Notes: generated by a model from the sequence alone, not told the origin. 64,000 bases of DNA from Streptomyces sp. SCSIO 75703 (GCF_036607905.1 NZ_CP144555.1:868001-932000), one strand, 5' to 3'; positions 44,307-53,738 are shown, counted from the first letter of the stretch. Numbers and translations: made by a program.

Positions 44307-46250
44307 TCAGGTGGGCCGGTGGCCGGGCGTGCCCTGCTGGGCGAGGCGGTGCAGCCGTAGGGCCACCTGGATTTCGAGGGTGTTGCCGGGGGTGTTCCAG
44401 TCGGGGCCGAGGAGGTGGGCGACGCGGTCGAGGCGCTGGACCACGGTGTTGACGTGGACGTGGAGGGCGTCCTTGGCGCGGGCGAGGCTGGCACCGTGGT
44501 CGAAGTACGCGGTGAGGGTGCGGACGAGTTCCGTGCCGCGCTGGCTGTCGTAGGCGAGAACGGGGCCGAGGACGCGGTCCACGTACCCGGTGAGGTCCGT
44601 CCGGTCGCCGAGGAGGACCCCGAGGAAGCCCAGGTCGGCCAGGGCGGCGCCGTCGCCGGTGCGGCCGAGTGCTTCGAGTGCCCGCAGGCAGCGGCGTGCC
44701 TCGTCGTGGGTGTGGGGAAGGTGTTCCGGGCCCGTCGCGGGGCCTGCGGCGCCGATCGTGACGGGGGTGCCGAGGCCGCGGGTCAGGTCGTGGGCGAGTT
44801 CCTGGGCGAGTGCGCCCGGACGTGAGGTGGGTGCGAGCAGGACGGTGTGTCCGTTGCGCGTGCCGGCCAGGCCACCGAGCGCGCGTGCGCGGCGCACGGC
44901 CTCGGGCAGCAGGCGTGAGCGCAGGGCCGGGTCACAGGTGAGGACGAGTACCGCGTGGGGCCGGGCGAGATTGACGTCCAGCCGTCTGGCGCGCAGCGTC
45001 ACGCTGCCCGTGTCGCGGTGGTCACCCGGTTGTTGGGCGGTGAGCAGGTCGTCGAGGAGTTCGCCGCGGACGCGGTCCTCCGCCTCGGCCACCGACCGGC
45101 GCAGCAGGAGCAGCAGGGCGGTGACCAGACCGGCTCGTTCGAACAGGCGCCGGTCGGCGTCGGTGAGACCGGCCCGGCCGGTGAGGACGAGACTGCCGAG
45201 GACTTCCGGGCCCGCCAGGACGGCGCACACCCAGTCTCCGTCGACGGGGACGGCCCGCCCGCCTCTGCGGGAGGCGTCGATCCCCTGCTCGGGCAGGAGG
45301 ACGGGGCCGGTTCTCACTCGGGCGAGTTCGGTGCCGTCCGCGTCGTGGACGGCCAGGCCCCCGTCGAGGAGGGCCGCGATCTCGCGGGCGACCTCGTCGA
45401 CGGCACCTCCTCTGAGGACGAGGTCGGTGAGCCGGTCGTGGGCGTCGGCCGCGCGGCGCAGGGCGTCGCCGTGGGCGCGAGCCGTTTCGTTGGCGGCGTT
45501 CAGTTCGACGAGGGCGGAGCGGGTCTCTTCCAGCAGGCGTGCGCTGTCGATGGCCACGGCGGCGTGGTCGGCCAGGGAGGCGAGCAGGGCGATGGCCTCC
45601 GGGGTGAAGTCGCGCGGGGTGCGGTCCGCGGCGAACAGCACACCGATCACGCGCCGGCCGACGCGCAGGGGCACGCCGAGGATGCCGCGCAGGCCCTCCT
45701 CGTCGACTCCTTCGTCGATGGCCCCGGTGTGCTTGAAGCGGCGGTCGGTGCGGTAGTCGGGGCTCGCGTAGGGGCGGGCGGTCTGGGCGACCAGACCGCC
45801 GAGACCCTCCCCCATGCCGAGGCGCAGTTGCTGGAAGGTGGCGGAGACCGAGCCGGCGGTCACCCGCATGAACGTGTCGCCCGCGGCGGGGTCGTTGAGG
45901 GTGAGGTAGGCGACATCGGTGCCCAACAGGGTGCGGGCCCGGTGCACGATGGCGCGCAGCACGGAGTCCAGGTCGCGCAGGGCGGCCAGGTCGCTCGCAG
46001 TGTCGAACAGGGCGGCGAGTTCGGTCTCCCGCCGCCGGCGCTGGGCCAGGGTCCGGTGGATGGTCAGCGCGGTCCGCGTCGCCTCGGCTATGACGTCCTG
46101 TTCGTGCGGGTCGGCGCCGGCGGCACCGGCCTGGGCGGCGGGCTGGGCCAGTTGGCCTGCCGAGGCGTCGGCGGCGAGCAGGTCGAGCAGCTCCCGGAGT
46201 GCCGCCGTCGCCGCGTTGGTGGGTCCGTTCGCGGTGGTCACGTCGGTCAT
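44307..46250 (-). CDS. GAF-domain PucR-type transcriptional regulator
   Basis: 647-residue regulator. A helical N-terminal part (1-75) leads into a GAF domain (about 85-240, TELAALFDTASDLAALRDLD to VAIDSARLLEETRSAL), a second sensor-like region (about 250-400), and a PucR C-terminal HTH (about 580-640, ASLARAKDALHVHVNTVVQRLDRV). Such proteins usually activate linked catabolic genes in response to a bound small molecule. It lies 133 nt downstream of, and in the same direction as, the PHB-use genes, so it is the likely controller of that island. An RBS (GGACTG region) before ATG 46250 is weak. Confidence 0.88.
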   Translation of the reverse strand: MTDVTTANGPTNAATAALRELLDLLAADASAGQLAQPAAQAGAAGADPHEQDVIAEATRTALTIHRTLAQRRRRETELAALFDTASDLAALRDLDSVLRAIVHRARTLLGTDVAYLTLNDPAAGDTFMRVTAGSVSATFQQLRLGMGEGLGGLVAQTARPYASPDYRTDRRFKHTGAIDEGVDEEGLRGILGVPLRVGRRVIGVLFAADRTPRDFTPEAIALLASLADHAAVAIDSARLLEETRSALVELNAANETARAHGDALRRAADAHDRLTDLVLRGGAVDEVAREIAALLDGGLAVHDADGTELARVRTGPVLLPEQGIDASRRGGRAVPVDGDWVCAVLAGPEVLGSLVLTGRAGLTDADRRLFERAGLVTALLLLLRRSVAEAEDRVRGELLDDLLTAQQPGDHRDTGSVTLRARRLDVNLARPHAVLVLTCDPALRSRLLPEAVRRARALGGLAGTRNGHTVLLAPTSRPGALAQELAHDLTRGLGTPVTIGAAGPATGPEHLPHTHDEARRCLRALEALGRTGDGAALADLGFLGVLLGDRTDLTGYVDRVLGPVLAYDSQRGTELVRTLTAYFDHGASLARAKDALHVHVNTVVQRLDRVAHLLGPDWNTPGNTLEIQVALRLHRLAQQGTPGHRPT

Positions 46251-46383
46251 CGTGGCAGTCCTCCCGTGCGGCCGCGCGGCTGGTTCGCGGATGGGCCGAG
46301 GCGCTGTGCGGGGCGCGGTGGGCCGGCGTGCGTGCGGTCCGCCCTGCCCACGGCAGACCGGACCGCACTCGATGGCGTACCCC

Positions 46384-47772
46384 TCAGACCCGGTCGGTAC
46401 TGGCCACCGGCGGCTCCTGTCGTCGTGGTGCCCGCGTCGCGTCCGTCGTCGACCGGGTCAGGTCGCGGCCGAGGGTCTCCTTGATGACGGCGACGGTGAC
46501 GGTGGTGACCACCGCGGCGGCACAGAGATACAGGGCGATGGGCGTCGAGGACCCGTAGCTCCTGAGGAGTTCGACCGCGACGATGGGAGCGAGGGCGCCG
46601 GCGACGATGGAGGCGAGTTGTGAGCCCATGGAGGCGCCGGAGTAGCGGACCTTGGTGTCGAACATCTCCGAGATGAAGGCGGCCTGCGGTCCGTACATCG
46701 CGCCGTGGAACAGCAGACCCGCGGTGACCGCGAAGGTGATCACGGCGAAGGACTCCGTGTCGAGCAGGGCGAAGAAGGCGAACGCCCAGACGGCCATGCC
46801 GATCGAGCCGATCAGTGTCACGGGCCTGCGGCCCAGGCGGTCGGAGAGCGCCCCCCACAGCGGGATGGTGAAGAAGTGGATGGCGGAGGCGATCAGGACG
46901 GCGTTCAGCGCGGTGCTCTTCGGCAGTTCCAGGTGGGTGGTGACGTAGACCAGCACGAAGGAGGTGAGGATGTAGTAGGAGACGTTCTCGCCGAATCGGG
47001 TGCCGATGGCCCCGAGCACCTCGCGCCAGCTACGGCGGAAGACCTCGACGACGGGCGCCTTCTCCTTGGTCCCCTCGGCGGCTTCCGCCTCGGCCTGGGC
47101 GGCGAGGAAGACCGGCGATTCGGACACCGAGGCGCGGATCCACAGGCCGATCACGACGAGGACACCGGAGAGCAGGAAGGGGATGCGCCAGCCCCAGGAC
47201 AGGAACGCCTCCTCGGGCTGGACGGCGGCCAGCAGCGCGAGAACACCGGTGGCCAGCAGGTTGCCTCCGGGGGCGCCGCACTGCGGCCAGGACGCCCAGA
47301 AGCCGCGGTGTCTCTCGCCGCCGTGCTCGGAGACGATCAGCACGGCGCCGCCCCATTCGCCGCCCAGGGCGAAGCCCTGGATCAGGCGCAGGACGGTGAG
47401 CAGGATCGGGGCGCCCACGCCGATGGTGCCGTAGGTGGGCAGCAGGCCCATGGCGAAGGTGGCGCCGCCCATCAGCATCAAGCTGAGCACGAGCAGCTTC
47501 TTCCGGCCGATCTTGTCGCCGAAGTGCCCGAAGACCACGCCGCCGAGCGGCCGGGCCAGGAACCCGATCGCGTAGGTGACGAACGCGATCAGCGTGCCCA
47601 CCAGCGGGTCGCTGGTCGGGAAGAAGAGGGTGTTGAACACGAGCGCGGCGGCGGAACCGTAGAGGAAGAAGTCGTACCACTCGATGGTGGTGCCGATCAG
47701 GCTCGCGCTGACGATGCGGGCGATGCCGCCGGAGCGGGGCTCGCCCGGCTTGGCGGTTGTGGTCTCGGTCAT
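46384..47772 (-). CDS. MFS transporter, metabolite:H+ symporter (MHS) family
   Basis: 462-residue 12-span transporter. Family motifs: TIEWYDFFLYGSAAALV in TM1, the loop-2 motif GHFGDKIGRKK, IQGFALGGEWGGAVLI in TM4-5, and a central loop with an acidic/Ala stretch. MHS members carry organic acids and similar metabolites with protons. Its position between the PucR-type regulator and 3-hydroxybutyrate dehydrogenase suggests uptake of 3-hydroxybutyrate or its oligomers (inference). A related alternative is a general carboxylate carrier. Confidence 0.9.
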   Translation of the reverse strand: MTETTTAKPGEPRSGGIARIVSASLIGTTIEWYDFFLYGSAAALVFNTLFFPTSDPLVGTLIAFVTYAIGFLARPLGGVVFGHFGDKIGRKKLLVLSLMLMGGATFAMGLLPTYGTIGVGAPILLTVLRLIQGFALGGEWGGAVLIVSEHGGERHRGFWASWPQCGAPGGNLLATGVLALLAAVQPEEAFLSWGWRIPFLLSGVLVVIGLWIRASVSESPVFLAAQAEAEAAEGTKEKAPVVEVFRRSWREVLGAIGTRFGENVSYYILTSFVLVYVTTHLELPKSTALNAVLIASAIHFFTIPLWGALSDRLGRRPVTLIGSIGMAVWAFAFFALLDTESFAVITFAVTAGLLFHGAMYGPQAAFISEMFDTKVRYSGASMGSQLASIVAGALAPIVAVELLRSYGSSTPIALYLCAAAVVTTVTVAVIKETLGRDLTRSTTDATRAPRRQEPPVASTDRV

Positions 47773-47873
47773 CGATTCACCGATTCTCGGGTGCGGTCGC
47801 GGGGACGGGTGGGGACGGTCGTGGGGGCGGTCGTGGGGACGCAGTGGCGCGCGGGCGCCGTTGAGGCGCCGGG

Positions 47874-48671
47874 TCAGTGGGCTCCCCAGCCGCCGTCGAG
47901 GGGCAGGGAGATGCCGTTGATGTAGCCGCTGTGGTCGGCGCACAGCCACCGGGCGGCGACGGCGACCTCCTCTGCCTCCAGCAGGCGCTTGATGGGTGAG
48001 CGGGTCAGGAGCACCTCGGTCAGGACGTCGTCCGGGCTGATCCCGTGGGCGGTGGACTGGTCGCGGATCTGGTTCTCCACCAGGGGGGTGCGGACGTAAC
48101 CGGGGTTGACGCAGTTACTGGTCACGCCGTAGGGGGCGCTTTCGATCGCGGCCACCTTGCTCAGGCCCTCCAGCGCGTGTTTGGCGGCGACGTAGGCCGC
48201 CTTGTAGGCGCTGGCCCGCAGGCCGTGGACGCTGGAGATGTTGATCACCCGCCCCCAGCCGCGCGCGTACATGTGCGGCAGGCTGCGGCGCATCAGCAGG
48301 AACGGGGCGGTCACCATGACCTGCTGGATGAGGGCGAACCGCTCCGGCGGGAACTCCGTCACGGGCGCCACGTGCTGCAGGCCGGCGTTGTTGACCAGGA
48401 TGTCGACCTCGGTCGGCAGCGTGTCGATCGCGGCCGGGTCGGCCAGGTCGGCGACGTACGCCTCGCCGCCGGTCTCGGCGGCGACCGCCTCGGCCGCCTC
48501 GGCGTCCCGGTCGACCACGTACACCCTGGCGCCCGCTGCCGCCAGCGCCGCGGCGCACGCCTTGCCGATACCGCTGCCGCCGCCGGTGACCAGGGCGGCC
48601 CGGGACGTCAGGTCCACGCCGGCGCCCGTGAGTGCCGGGCGGGCGGTGGGAGGTCGGGATTCGCTTGTCAT
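47874..48671 (-). CDS. bdhA: 3-hydroxybutyrate dehydrogenase (SDR)
   Basis: 265-residue short-chain dehydrogenase. The NAD site VTGGGSGIGKA, NNAGLQHV, the catalytic Ser in NISSVHGL and the YVAAK Tyr-Lys pair are all present; the C-terminus LPLDGGWGAH is typical of 3-hydroxybutyrate dehydrogenases. It oxidises (R)-3-hydroxybutyrate to acetoacetate, which the nearby CoA-transferase can activate. ATG 48671 has a poor ribosome site and a possible -10 (TACTGT) about 10 nt upstream, so a near-leaderless mRNA is possible. Confidence 0.93.
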   Translation of the reverse strand: MTSESRPPTARPALTGAGVDLTSRAALVTGGGSGIGKACAAALAAAGARVYVVDRDAEAAEAVAAETGGEAYVADLADPAAIDTLPTEVDILVNNAGLQHVAPVTEFPPERFALIQQVMVTAPFLLMRRSLPHMYARGWGRVINISSVHGLRASAYKAAYVAAKHALEGLSKVAAIESAPYGVTSNCVNPGYVRTPLVENQIRDQSTAHGISPDDVLTEVLLTRSPIKRLLEAEEVAVAARWLCADHSGYINGISLPLDGGWGAH

Positions 48672-48693
48672 GGCCGGAAACAGTAGGGACGCC

Positions 48694-48703
48694 GTCACGT
48701 GAC
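48694..48703. promoter_or_regulatory. Palindrome upstream of bdhA
   Basis: GTCACGTGAC, a perfect 10-bp palindrome 22 nt before the bdhA ATG, positioned to overlap a promoter. It could be the binding site of the island's regulator. Short palindromes occur by chance, so this is tentative. Confidence 0.35.
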
Positions 48704-48823
48704 ACCTATGTGCGGGACGCACACAATGCGGCCCCGGTCCGTGGTGGACGCCACCATGGACCGGGGTGTTCGGTCGGGCGGGGCATGCGGCGGCCACGGC
48801 GTGCGGCCGCGGGCGCCGGGTGC

Positions 48824-50236
48824 TCACCCGTCGAGACGACAACGGGTGAGCAGGCTCGCCGGGGTGGCGCCCTCGGGCCGTACGACGGTGTGGTCCGCGG
48901 ACGGGCGATGCCCGGTGGTGAGCCAGCTCTCCAGGGCGGTGAAGGCCGAGCGGTGGCACGGCAGCAGGGGCCGGAGCCGGCCGGGGAAGCTGTCGACGAG
49001 GGAATCGGTGTGCGTGCCGTCCTCGATGCGGTAGTAGCGGTGCAGGTGGCCGCGGCCCGCCTCACGGATCATGCGGGAGTAGACGTCGGAGTCCTGGCTG
49101 ATGGGCAGCAGGACGTCCAGGGTGCCGTGGAGGGTGATCAGCGGTTTGCCGATGCGGCCGGTCAGCGCGATGCCTTCCACGGCCTCGTGGACCTCGGCAG
49201 GTCGGGTGGCGTAGTCGTAATCGGCGTCGCAGGCCGGGGTCTTCGGGGCGCAGTACGGTGTGCCGGCCTCCGTGGCGCCGTCGTAGGCGGGGTCGAACTC
49301 CTCACGGTAGAGGCGTTGGGTCAGGTCCCAGTAGACCTGGTGGTGGAAGGACCACAGGAACTCCGAGCCGGCCGGGAAGCCCGCGCGGTGCAGTTCCTGC
49401 CGTGCCGTGTCGGCGGCGGGACCGCCGGCCGCGTAGACGGGGTAGTGGCGCAGGGCGGGCGGCAGGAAGGTGAGCGGGTTGGGGCCCTTCGCGTGCCATA
49501 GGGTGCCTTCCCAGTCGACGCCGCCGTCGTACAGCTCGGGGTGGTTCTCCAACTGCCACCGCACGAGGTAGCCGCCGTTGGACATGCCCGTGGCCAGGGT
49601 GCGCGTGGGCGGCCGGTGGTACCGCTGGGCGACCACCGCGCGGGCGGCTCGGGTGAGCTGGGTGAGCCGGGTGTTCCATTCGGCGACGGCGTCACCGGGC
49701 CGGGAGCCGTCGCGGTGGAAGCCGGGGCCGGTGTTGCCCTTGTCCGTGGCCGCGTAGGCGTAGCCGCGGGCGAGCACCCAGTCGGCGATGGCCCGGTCGT
49801 TGGCGTACTGCTCGCGGTTGCCGGGGGTGCCGGCCACGACCAGGCCGCCGTTCCAGCGGTCGGGCAGCCGGATGACGAACTGCGCGTCGTGGTTCCAGCC
49901 GTGGTGGGTGTTGGTGGTCGACGAGTCGGGGAAGTAGCCGTCGATCTGTATCCCCGGCACCCCTGCGGGCACCGAGAGGTCCCGGGGAGTGAGGCCGGCC
50001 CAGTCGGCCGGGTCGGTGTGGCCGGAGTCCACGGTTCCCGCCGTGGTCAGCTCTTCCAGGCAGTCGGCCCGCTGATGAGCGGCGCCCGGTACGCGCAGGG
50101 AGGACTGGTTGGCGCAGTGGCCGGCGGCGCGGGCGGAGGCCGGTGCGGGAAGCAGGACCGCGGCGGTGGCCAGGGCGAGAGCACCGAGTGCGGTGCGCCC
50201 TCGCCGGTTCGGCGTGACGCCGATGGGCAGAGCCAT
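48824..50236 (-). CDS. Secreted 3-hydroxybutyrate oligomer hydrolase (tannase-like alpha/beta hydrolase)
   Basis: 470-residue exported serine hydrolase. A signal peptide (about residues 1-38, Ala-rich core ending at ASARAAG) is followed by a catalytic domain with the nucleophile elbow TGMSNGGYLVRW and several Cys (for example CANQSS, ADCLEE, YCAPKTPAC) likely in disulfides. It resembles the extracellular D-(-)-3-hydroxybutyrate oligomer hydrolases and tannase-family esterases. In this island it would cut oligomers released by the depolymerase into monomers. The ribosome site is buried in a hairpin (50241-50281). Confidence 0.85.
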   Translation of the reverse strand: MALPIGVTPNRRGRTALGALALATAAVLLPAPASARAAGHCANQSSLRVPGAAHQRADCLEELTTAGTVDSGHTDPADWAGLTPRDLSVPAGVPGIQIDGYFPDSSTTNTHHGWNHDAQFVIRLPDRWNGGLVVAGTPGNREQYANDRAIADWVLARGYAYAATDKGNTGPGFHRDGSRPGDAVAEWNTRLTQLTRAARAVVAQRYHRPPTRTLATGMSNGGYLVRWQLENHPELYDGGVDWEGTLWHAKGPNPLTFLPPALRHYPVYAAGGPAADTARQELHRAGFPAGSEFLWSFHHQVYWDLTQRLYREEFDPAYDGATEAGTPYCAPKTPACDADYDYATRPAEVHEAVEGIALTGRIGKPLITLHGTLDVLLPISQDSDVYSRMIREAGRGHLHRYYRIEDGTHTDSLVDSFPGRLRPLLPCHRSAFTALESWLTTGHRPSADHTVVRPEGATPASLLTRCRLDG

Positions 50237-50240
50237 GAAG

Positions 50241-50281
50241 AGCCTCCAGCGGGCCGGGGGTGGTCGGACGGGCTGGAGGCT
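50241..50281 (-). promoter_or_regulatory. Hairpin sequestering the ribosome-binding site of the oligomer hydrolase gene
   Basis: AGCCTCCAGC and its perfect complement GCTGGAGGCT are 21 nt apart; the 3' arm contains the GGAGG that lies 5 nt before ATG 50236. When folded the stem would hide the ribosome site, so translation may be controlled by an upstream event, a ligand or temperature. Confidence 0.5.
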
Positions 50282-50412
50282 AGGCGGCGAGCCCCGCGCG
50301 GGAACATGTGTGTGCCCGCCACGGCGGCGGCTTCTCTCCGGTGGGCCGCCGCCATCGCGGGCACCCGACCGTCAGTGCCGAGGGGCGCGTCCGCGGCCGT
50401 GGCCGGTCCCGC

Positions 50413-51951
50413 TCAGGGGCAGGTCCGGTCCGCGACGGTGAAGTAGCCGGCGGGTGACTCCTTCAGCGTGTGGGTGACGAACACGTTGTACAGGCCCATG
50501 TTCTGCTGGGAGCCCTTGGCGTAGGTGTGGCCGCCGCTGGTCGTGGCGCGTCCCGCCTGGACATGGGCGTAGTTGGTGGCGGTCCAGCAGGCGGTCACGG
50601 TGCCGGTGGTCCGCGCGGTGACCGTGCCGGAGAGCGGTCCCGTCCTGCCGTCGGCGTCGCGGGCGGCGACCGCGTAGGTGTGGGAGGAGCCCGCGGTCAG
50701 GCCGGCGTCGGTGTAGGACGTGGAGTCCGCCGCGGCGAGCGGGGCGCCGTCGCGGTGGACGGTGTAGCCGTCGGCGCCGTCGACGGGGCTCCAGGTCAGG
50801 CGGATGGTGGTGTCGGTGGCTCCGGTCACGGTCAGGCCGGTCGGGGCGGGCAGGGTACCGGGCTCGGGGCCGGGGCCCTGCAGGCCGAAGAACCGGGTGA
50901 TCCAGTGGCTGGAGCAGATGGAGGCCAGGAAGTAGGGGGCGCCGGTGCCGCCGCACTGCTGGGTCCCGTTGCCGGGGTCGACCGGCGTGCCGTGCCCGAT
51001 GCCGGGGACCCGGTTCACCTCGACGGCCACCGCGCCGTCCGCGACGGCGTACTCCTCGTGCCGGGTGGAGTTCGGCCCGATGAGGGACGTGCGGGTCGGT
51101 GTCGGGGGCAGGCCGTGCAGTGCGGTCCACTGGTCACGCAGTGCGTCGGCGTTGCGCGGCACGACGGTGGTGTCCTTGTCGCCGTGCCAGACGGCCACCC
51201 GCGGCCAGGGGCCGGACCACGGGGGATGGGCGTCGCGGACCCGCTGGGCCCACTGGGCCGGGGTCAGGTCGGTTCCGGGGTTCATGCACCCGTAGGCGCC
51301 GGTGACATCGTCGGCACAACCGTAGGGCAACCCCGCGACGACCGCGCCGGCCTGGAAGACGTCCGGGTAGGTGGCGAGCATCACCGACGTCATGGCGCCG
51401 CCGGCGGAGAGTCCGGTGACGTAGGTCCGCCGGGGGTCCGCGCCGTGGGCCGACACCGTGTGCGCGGCCATCTGGCGGATCGACGCGGCTTCGCCCTGGT
51501 CCCTGCGGTTGTCGGTGCTCTGGAACCAGTTGAAGCACTTGTTCAGGTTGTTCGACGTCGTCGTCTCGGCGAACACCACGAGGAATCCGTACCGGTCGGC
51601 GGATTCGGGCAGACCGGAGTTGTCCGCGTACGTCTGGGCGTCCTGGGTGCAGCCGTGCAGCGCGATCACCACCGCCGGCCGGGCGGGCAGGGACGCGGGC
51701 CGGTAGACGTACATGTTCAGCCGGCCCGGGTTGGTTCCGAAACCGGTGACCTGGGTCAGGCCGGCCGCGGCGTGGGCGGCCGGCGCGGGGCCGGCCAGGG
51801 CCGCGACGAGGACGAGCGCCAGGACGGCCACGAGACGGGACGCCGGCCCGCGCGGCGCACGCCCCGGCGTGCGCGGCACCGGATCGGCGGGCGGTACGGA
51901 CGGGATACGGGACAGGGGGGCGGCGGTTCCCCGGCATGGCGGCGACTGCAT
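50413..51951 (-). CDS. phaZ: Secreted poly(3-hydroxybutyrate) depolymerase with FN3 and PHB-binding domains
   Basis: 512-residue extracellular PHB depolymerase. The N-terminus carries a long basic region and signal peptide (to about residue 64), then a catalytic domain (about 65-345) with the lipase box GLSAGGAM and Cys-rich loops (RHEEYAVADGA... CGGTGAPYF). A fibronectin type III linker (about 370-452, LPAPTGLTVTGATDTTIRLTW) leads to a C-terminal substrate-binding domain (TATNYAHVQAGRATTSGG onward) of the kind that docks depolymerases on the polymer. It is the polymer-degrading enzyme of the island. ATG 51951 has GGGAG 5 nt upstream. Confidence 0.93.
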   Translation of the reverse strand: MQSPPCRGTAAPLSRIPSVPPADPVPRTPGRAPRGPASRLVAVLALVLVAALAGPAPAAHAAAGLTQVTGFGTNPGRLNMYVYRPASLPARPAVVIALHGCTQDAQTYADNSGLPESADRYGFLVVFAETTTSNNLNKCFNWFQSTDNRRDQGEAASIRQMAAHTVSAHGADPRRTYVTGLSAGGAMTSVMLATYPDVFQAGAVVAGLPYGCADDVTGAYGCMNPGTDLTPAQWAQRVRDAHPPWSGPWPRVAVWHGDKDTTVVPRNADALRDQWTALHGLPPTPTRTSLIGPNSTRHEEYAVADGAVAVEVNRVPGIGHGTPVDPGNGTQQCGGTGAPYFLASICSSHWITRFFGLQGPGPEPGTLPAPTGLTVTGATDTTIRLTWSPVDGADGYTVHRDGAPLAAADSTSYTDAGLTAGSSHTYAVAARDADGRTGPLSGTVTARTTGTVTACWTATNYAHVQAGRATTSGGHTYAKGSQQNMGLYNVFVTHTLKESPAGYFTVADRTCP

Positions 51952-52028
51952 GGCGGCTCCCTCGGTGTCGTCTGTGGGGGGCCGGGTGCTCCGTGGCCTG
52001 GTGCGGCCGGAGCGACTCGGTGTCCGGC

Positions 52029-52061
52029 ACCATAGGGGTGACCGGCGGGCCGCGGTATGGC
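52029..52061 (-). promoter_or_regulatory. phaZ promoter with GCCATACC element
   Basis: Minus strand: GCCATACC (52061-52054), then 20 nt from its end to a -10-like TATGGT (52034-52029). The same octamer lies at nearly the same distance from the -10 box of the CoA-transferase promoter (53670-53703). Confidence 0.45.
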
Positions 52062-52129
52062 GGGAAGCCCCACAGTCCGCCGGCCACGAGGGGAGCGCGG
52101 CGGGGTTGTACCGCCGGGGGGAGGTCTGC

Positions 52130-52792
52130 TCATCCGATGCCGGCGGGCGCCTCCAGCGGTGCGGGCACGAGCAGATCGGCGCCTGTCGCGGCGCGCACGT
52201 CGTCGACACCGACTCCCGGGGCGAGTTCGGTCAGCGAGAAGCCGCCCGGGGTGATGTCGATGACGGCGAGGTCGGTGATGACGCGTTGCACGACGCCCGT
52301 GCCGGTCAACGGCAGGTCGCACCGCGCGACGAGCTTGGGGCTGCCGTCCTTGGCGGTGTGCTCCGTCAACACGATCACCCGGCGCGCCCCGTGCACCAAG
52401 TCCATGGCGCCGCCCATGCCTTTGACCATCTTTCCCGGAATCATCCAGTTGGCCAGGTCCCCCGAGGACGCCACCTGCATGGCCCCCAGCACGGCGGTGT
52501 CGATGTGGCCGCCACGGATCATGCCGAAGGACAGCGCGGAGTCGAAGAAGGACGCCCCGGGCAGCGCCGTCACCGTCTCCTTGCCCGCGTTGACCAGGTC
52601 CGGGTCGACCTCGCCGTCGAGCGGGTACGGGCCGACGCCGAGGACGCCGTTCTCGGAGTGCAGCACCACCTCGACGCCCGGCGGCAGGTGATTCGGGAGG
52701 AGGGTGGGCAGGCCGATGCCGAGGTTGACGTACGTGCCGTCCACCAGTTCACGTGCGGCCCGGGCCGCCATCTGTTCGCGGGTGAGCGCCAT
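52130..52792 (-). CDS. scoB: 3-oxoacid CoA-transferase subunit B
   Basis: 220-residue beta subunit of a succinyl-CoA:3-oxoacid CoA-transferase. The catalytic Glu is in [12 protein letters not shown], and [19 protein letters not shown] is the family block. It moves CoA onto acetoacetate made by the 3-hydroxybutyrate dehydrogenase of the island. Start ATG 52792; one nucleotide separates it from the stop of subunit A, so the two subunits are made together. A 3-oxoadipate (PcaJ) role is possible given pcaL nearby, but the surrounding PHB genes favour acetoacetate. Confidence 0.92.
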   Translation of the reverse strand: MALTREQMAARAARELVDGTYVNLGIGLPTLLPNHLPPGVEVVLHSENGVLGVGPYPLDGEVDPDLVNAGKETVTALPGASFFDSALSFGMIRGGHIDTAVLGAMQVASSGDLANWMIPGKMVKGMGGAMDLVHGARRVIVLTEHTAKDGSPKLVARCDLPLTGTGVVQRVITDLAVIDITPGGFSLTELAPGVGVDDVRAATGADLLVPAPLEAPAGIG

Positions 52793-52793
52793 C

Positions 52794-53576
52794 TCAGGCA
52801 CCGCCTTCGCGCTCGGCACGCACACACCGGCGTTCGATCCGCCGTTCCGCGGCCGGGTCGCCGGGGACGACCCGGACCACCCGCTGCACGAACACCCCCG
52901 GCAGGTGTACCTGGTCCGGATCCAGTTCACCCGGCTCCGCCAGGTGTTCGACCTCGGCGATGGTGACGCGACCGGCCATCGCGGCCGGCGGGTTGAAGTT
53001 GCGGGCCGCGGAGTGGAACACCAGGTTGCCGTGACGGTCGCCGACGGTGGCCCGCACCAGGGCGTAATCGGTTCTGATGCCCTCCTCCAGCAGGTACTCA
53101 CGACCGTCGAACGTCCGCGTCTCCTTCGGCGGCGACGCCACCGCGACCTGCCCGTCCGGGCCGTACCGCCAGGGCAGCCCGCCGTGTCCGATCTGCGTCC
53201 CGGCCCCGGCCGGCGTGTAGAACGCCGGGATGCCCGCCCCGCCGGCGCGCAGCCGTTCCGCCAGCGTCCCCTGCGGCACCAGCTCCAGCTCCAGTTCCCC
53301 GCTCAGGTACTGGCGGGCGAACTCCTTGTTCTCCCCCACGTACGAACTGGTCATGCGCGCGATGCGGCCGGCCCGCAGCAGGAGCCCCAGCCCCCAGTCG
53401 TCCACTCCACAGTTGTTGGAGACGACCTTCAAACCGCCCGTGCCCCGCTTCAACACAGCGGCGATCAACGCACTCGGTATGCCGCACAACCCGAACCCGC
53501 CGACAGCCAGTGACGCCCCCTCGGGGATGTCCGCCACCGCCTCGTCCATGGTGTCGAGCGTCTTGTCCAGCCCCAT
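52794..53576 (-). CDS. scoA: 3-oxoacid CoA-transferase subunit A
   Basis: 260-residue alpha subunit. Visible blocks: [17 protein letters not shown] (CoA-binding glycine loop), [11 protein letters not shown], and [10 protein letters not shown]. It is the first gene of the scoA-scoB pair, with AGGGG before ATG 53576 and a TAGGGT-type promoter upstream. With subunit B it forms the CoA-transferase feeding acetoacetyl-CoA to a thiolase encoded elsewhere. Confidence 0.92.
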   Translation of the reverse strand: MGLDKTLDTMDEAVADIPEGASLAVGGFGLCGIPSALIAAVLKRGTGGLKVVSNNCGVDDWGLGLLLRAGRIARMTSSYVGENKEFARQYLSGELELELVPQGTLAERLRAGGAGIPAFYTPAGAGTQIGHGGLPWRYGPDGQVAVASPPKETRTFDGREYLLEEGIRTDYALVRATVGDRHGNLVFHSAARNFNPPAAMAGRVTIAEVEHLAEPGELDPDQVHLPGVFVQRVVRVVPGDPAAERRIERRCVRAEREGGA

Positions 53577-53669
53577 ACCGCCCCTCTCCGCCAAAGGGCG
53601 CGTACGCCCCGAACCGCCCGGCCGCGCGCATCGTCCGACCCGTGCGCCCTGGACTTCCACGACGCGACG

Positions 53670-53738
53670 ACCCTAAGGACGCACGGCAGCCGACCGGTAT
53701 GGCCGCTTCCGACACCTTTCGGCGGGGCCGGGTATGGC
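53670..53738 (-). promoter_or_regulatory. scoAB promoter with two GCCATACC elements
   Basis: Minus strand: TAGGGT (-10, 53675-53670), preceded by GCCATACC (53703-53696) ending 21 nt before it and a second GCCATACC at 53738-53731, 35 bp further up. TAGGGT is a favoured -10 in Streptomyces. The spacing of the first octamer matches phaZ. Confidence 0.5.
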
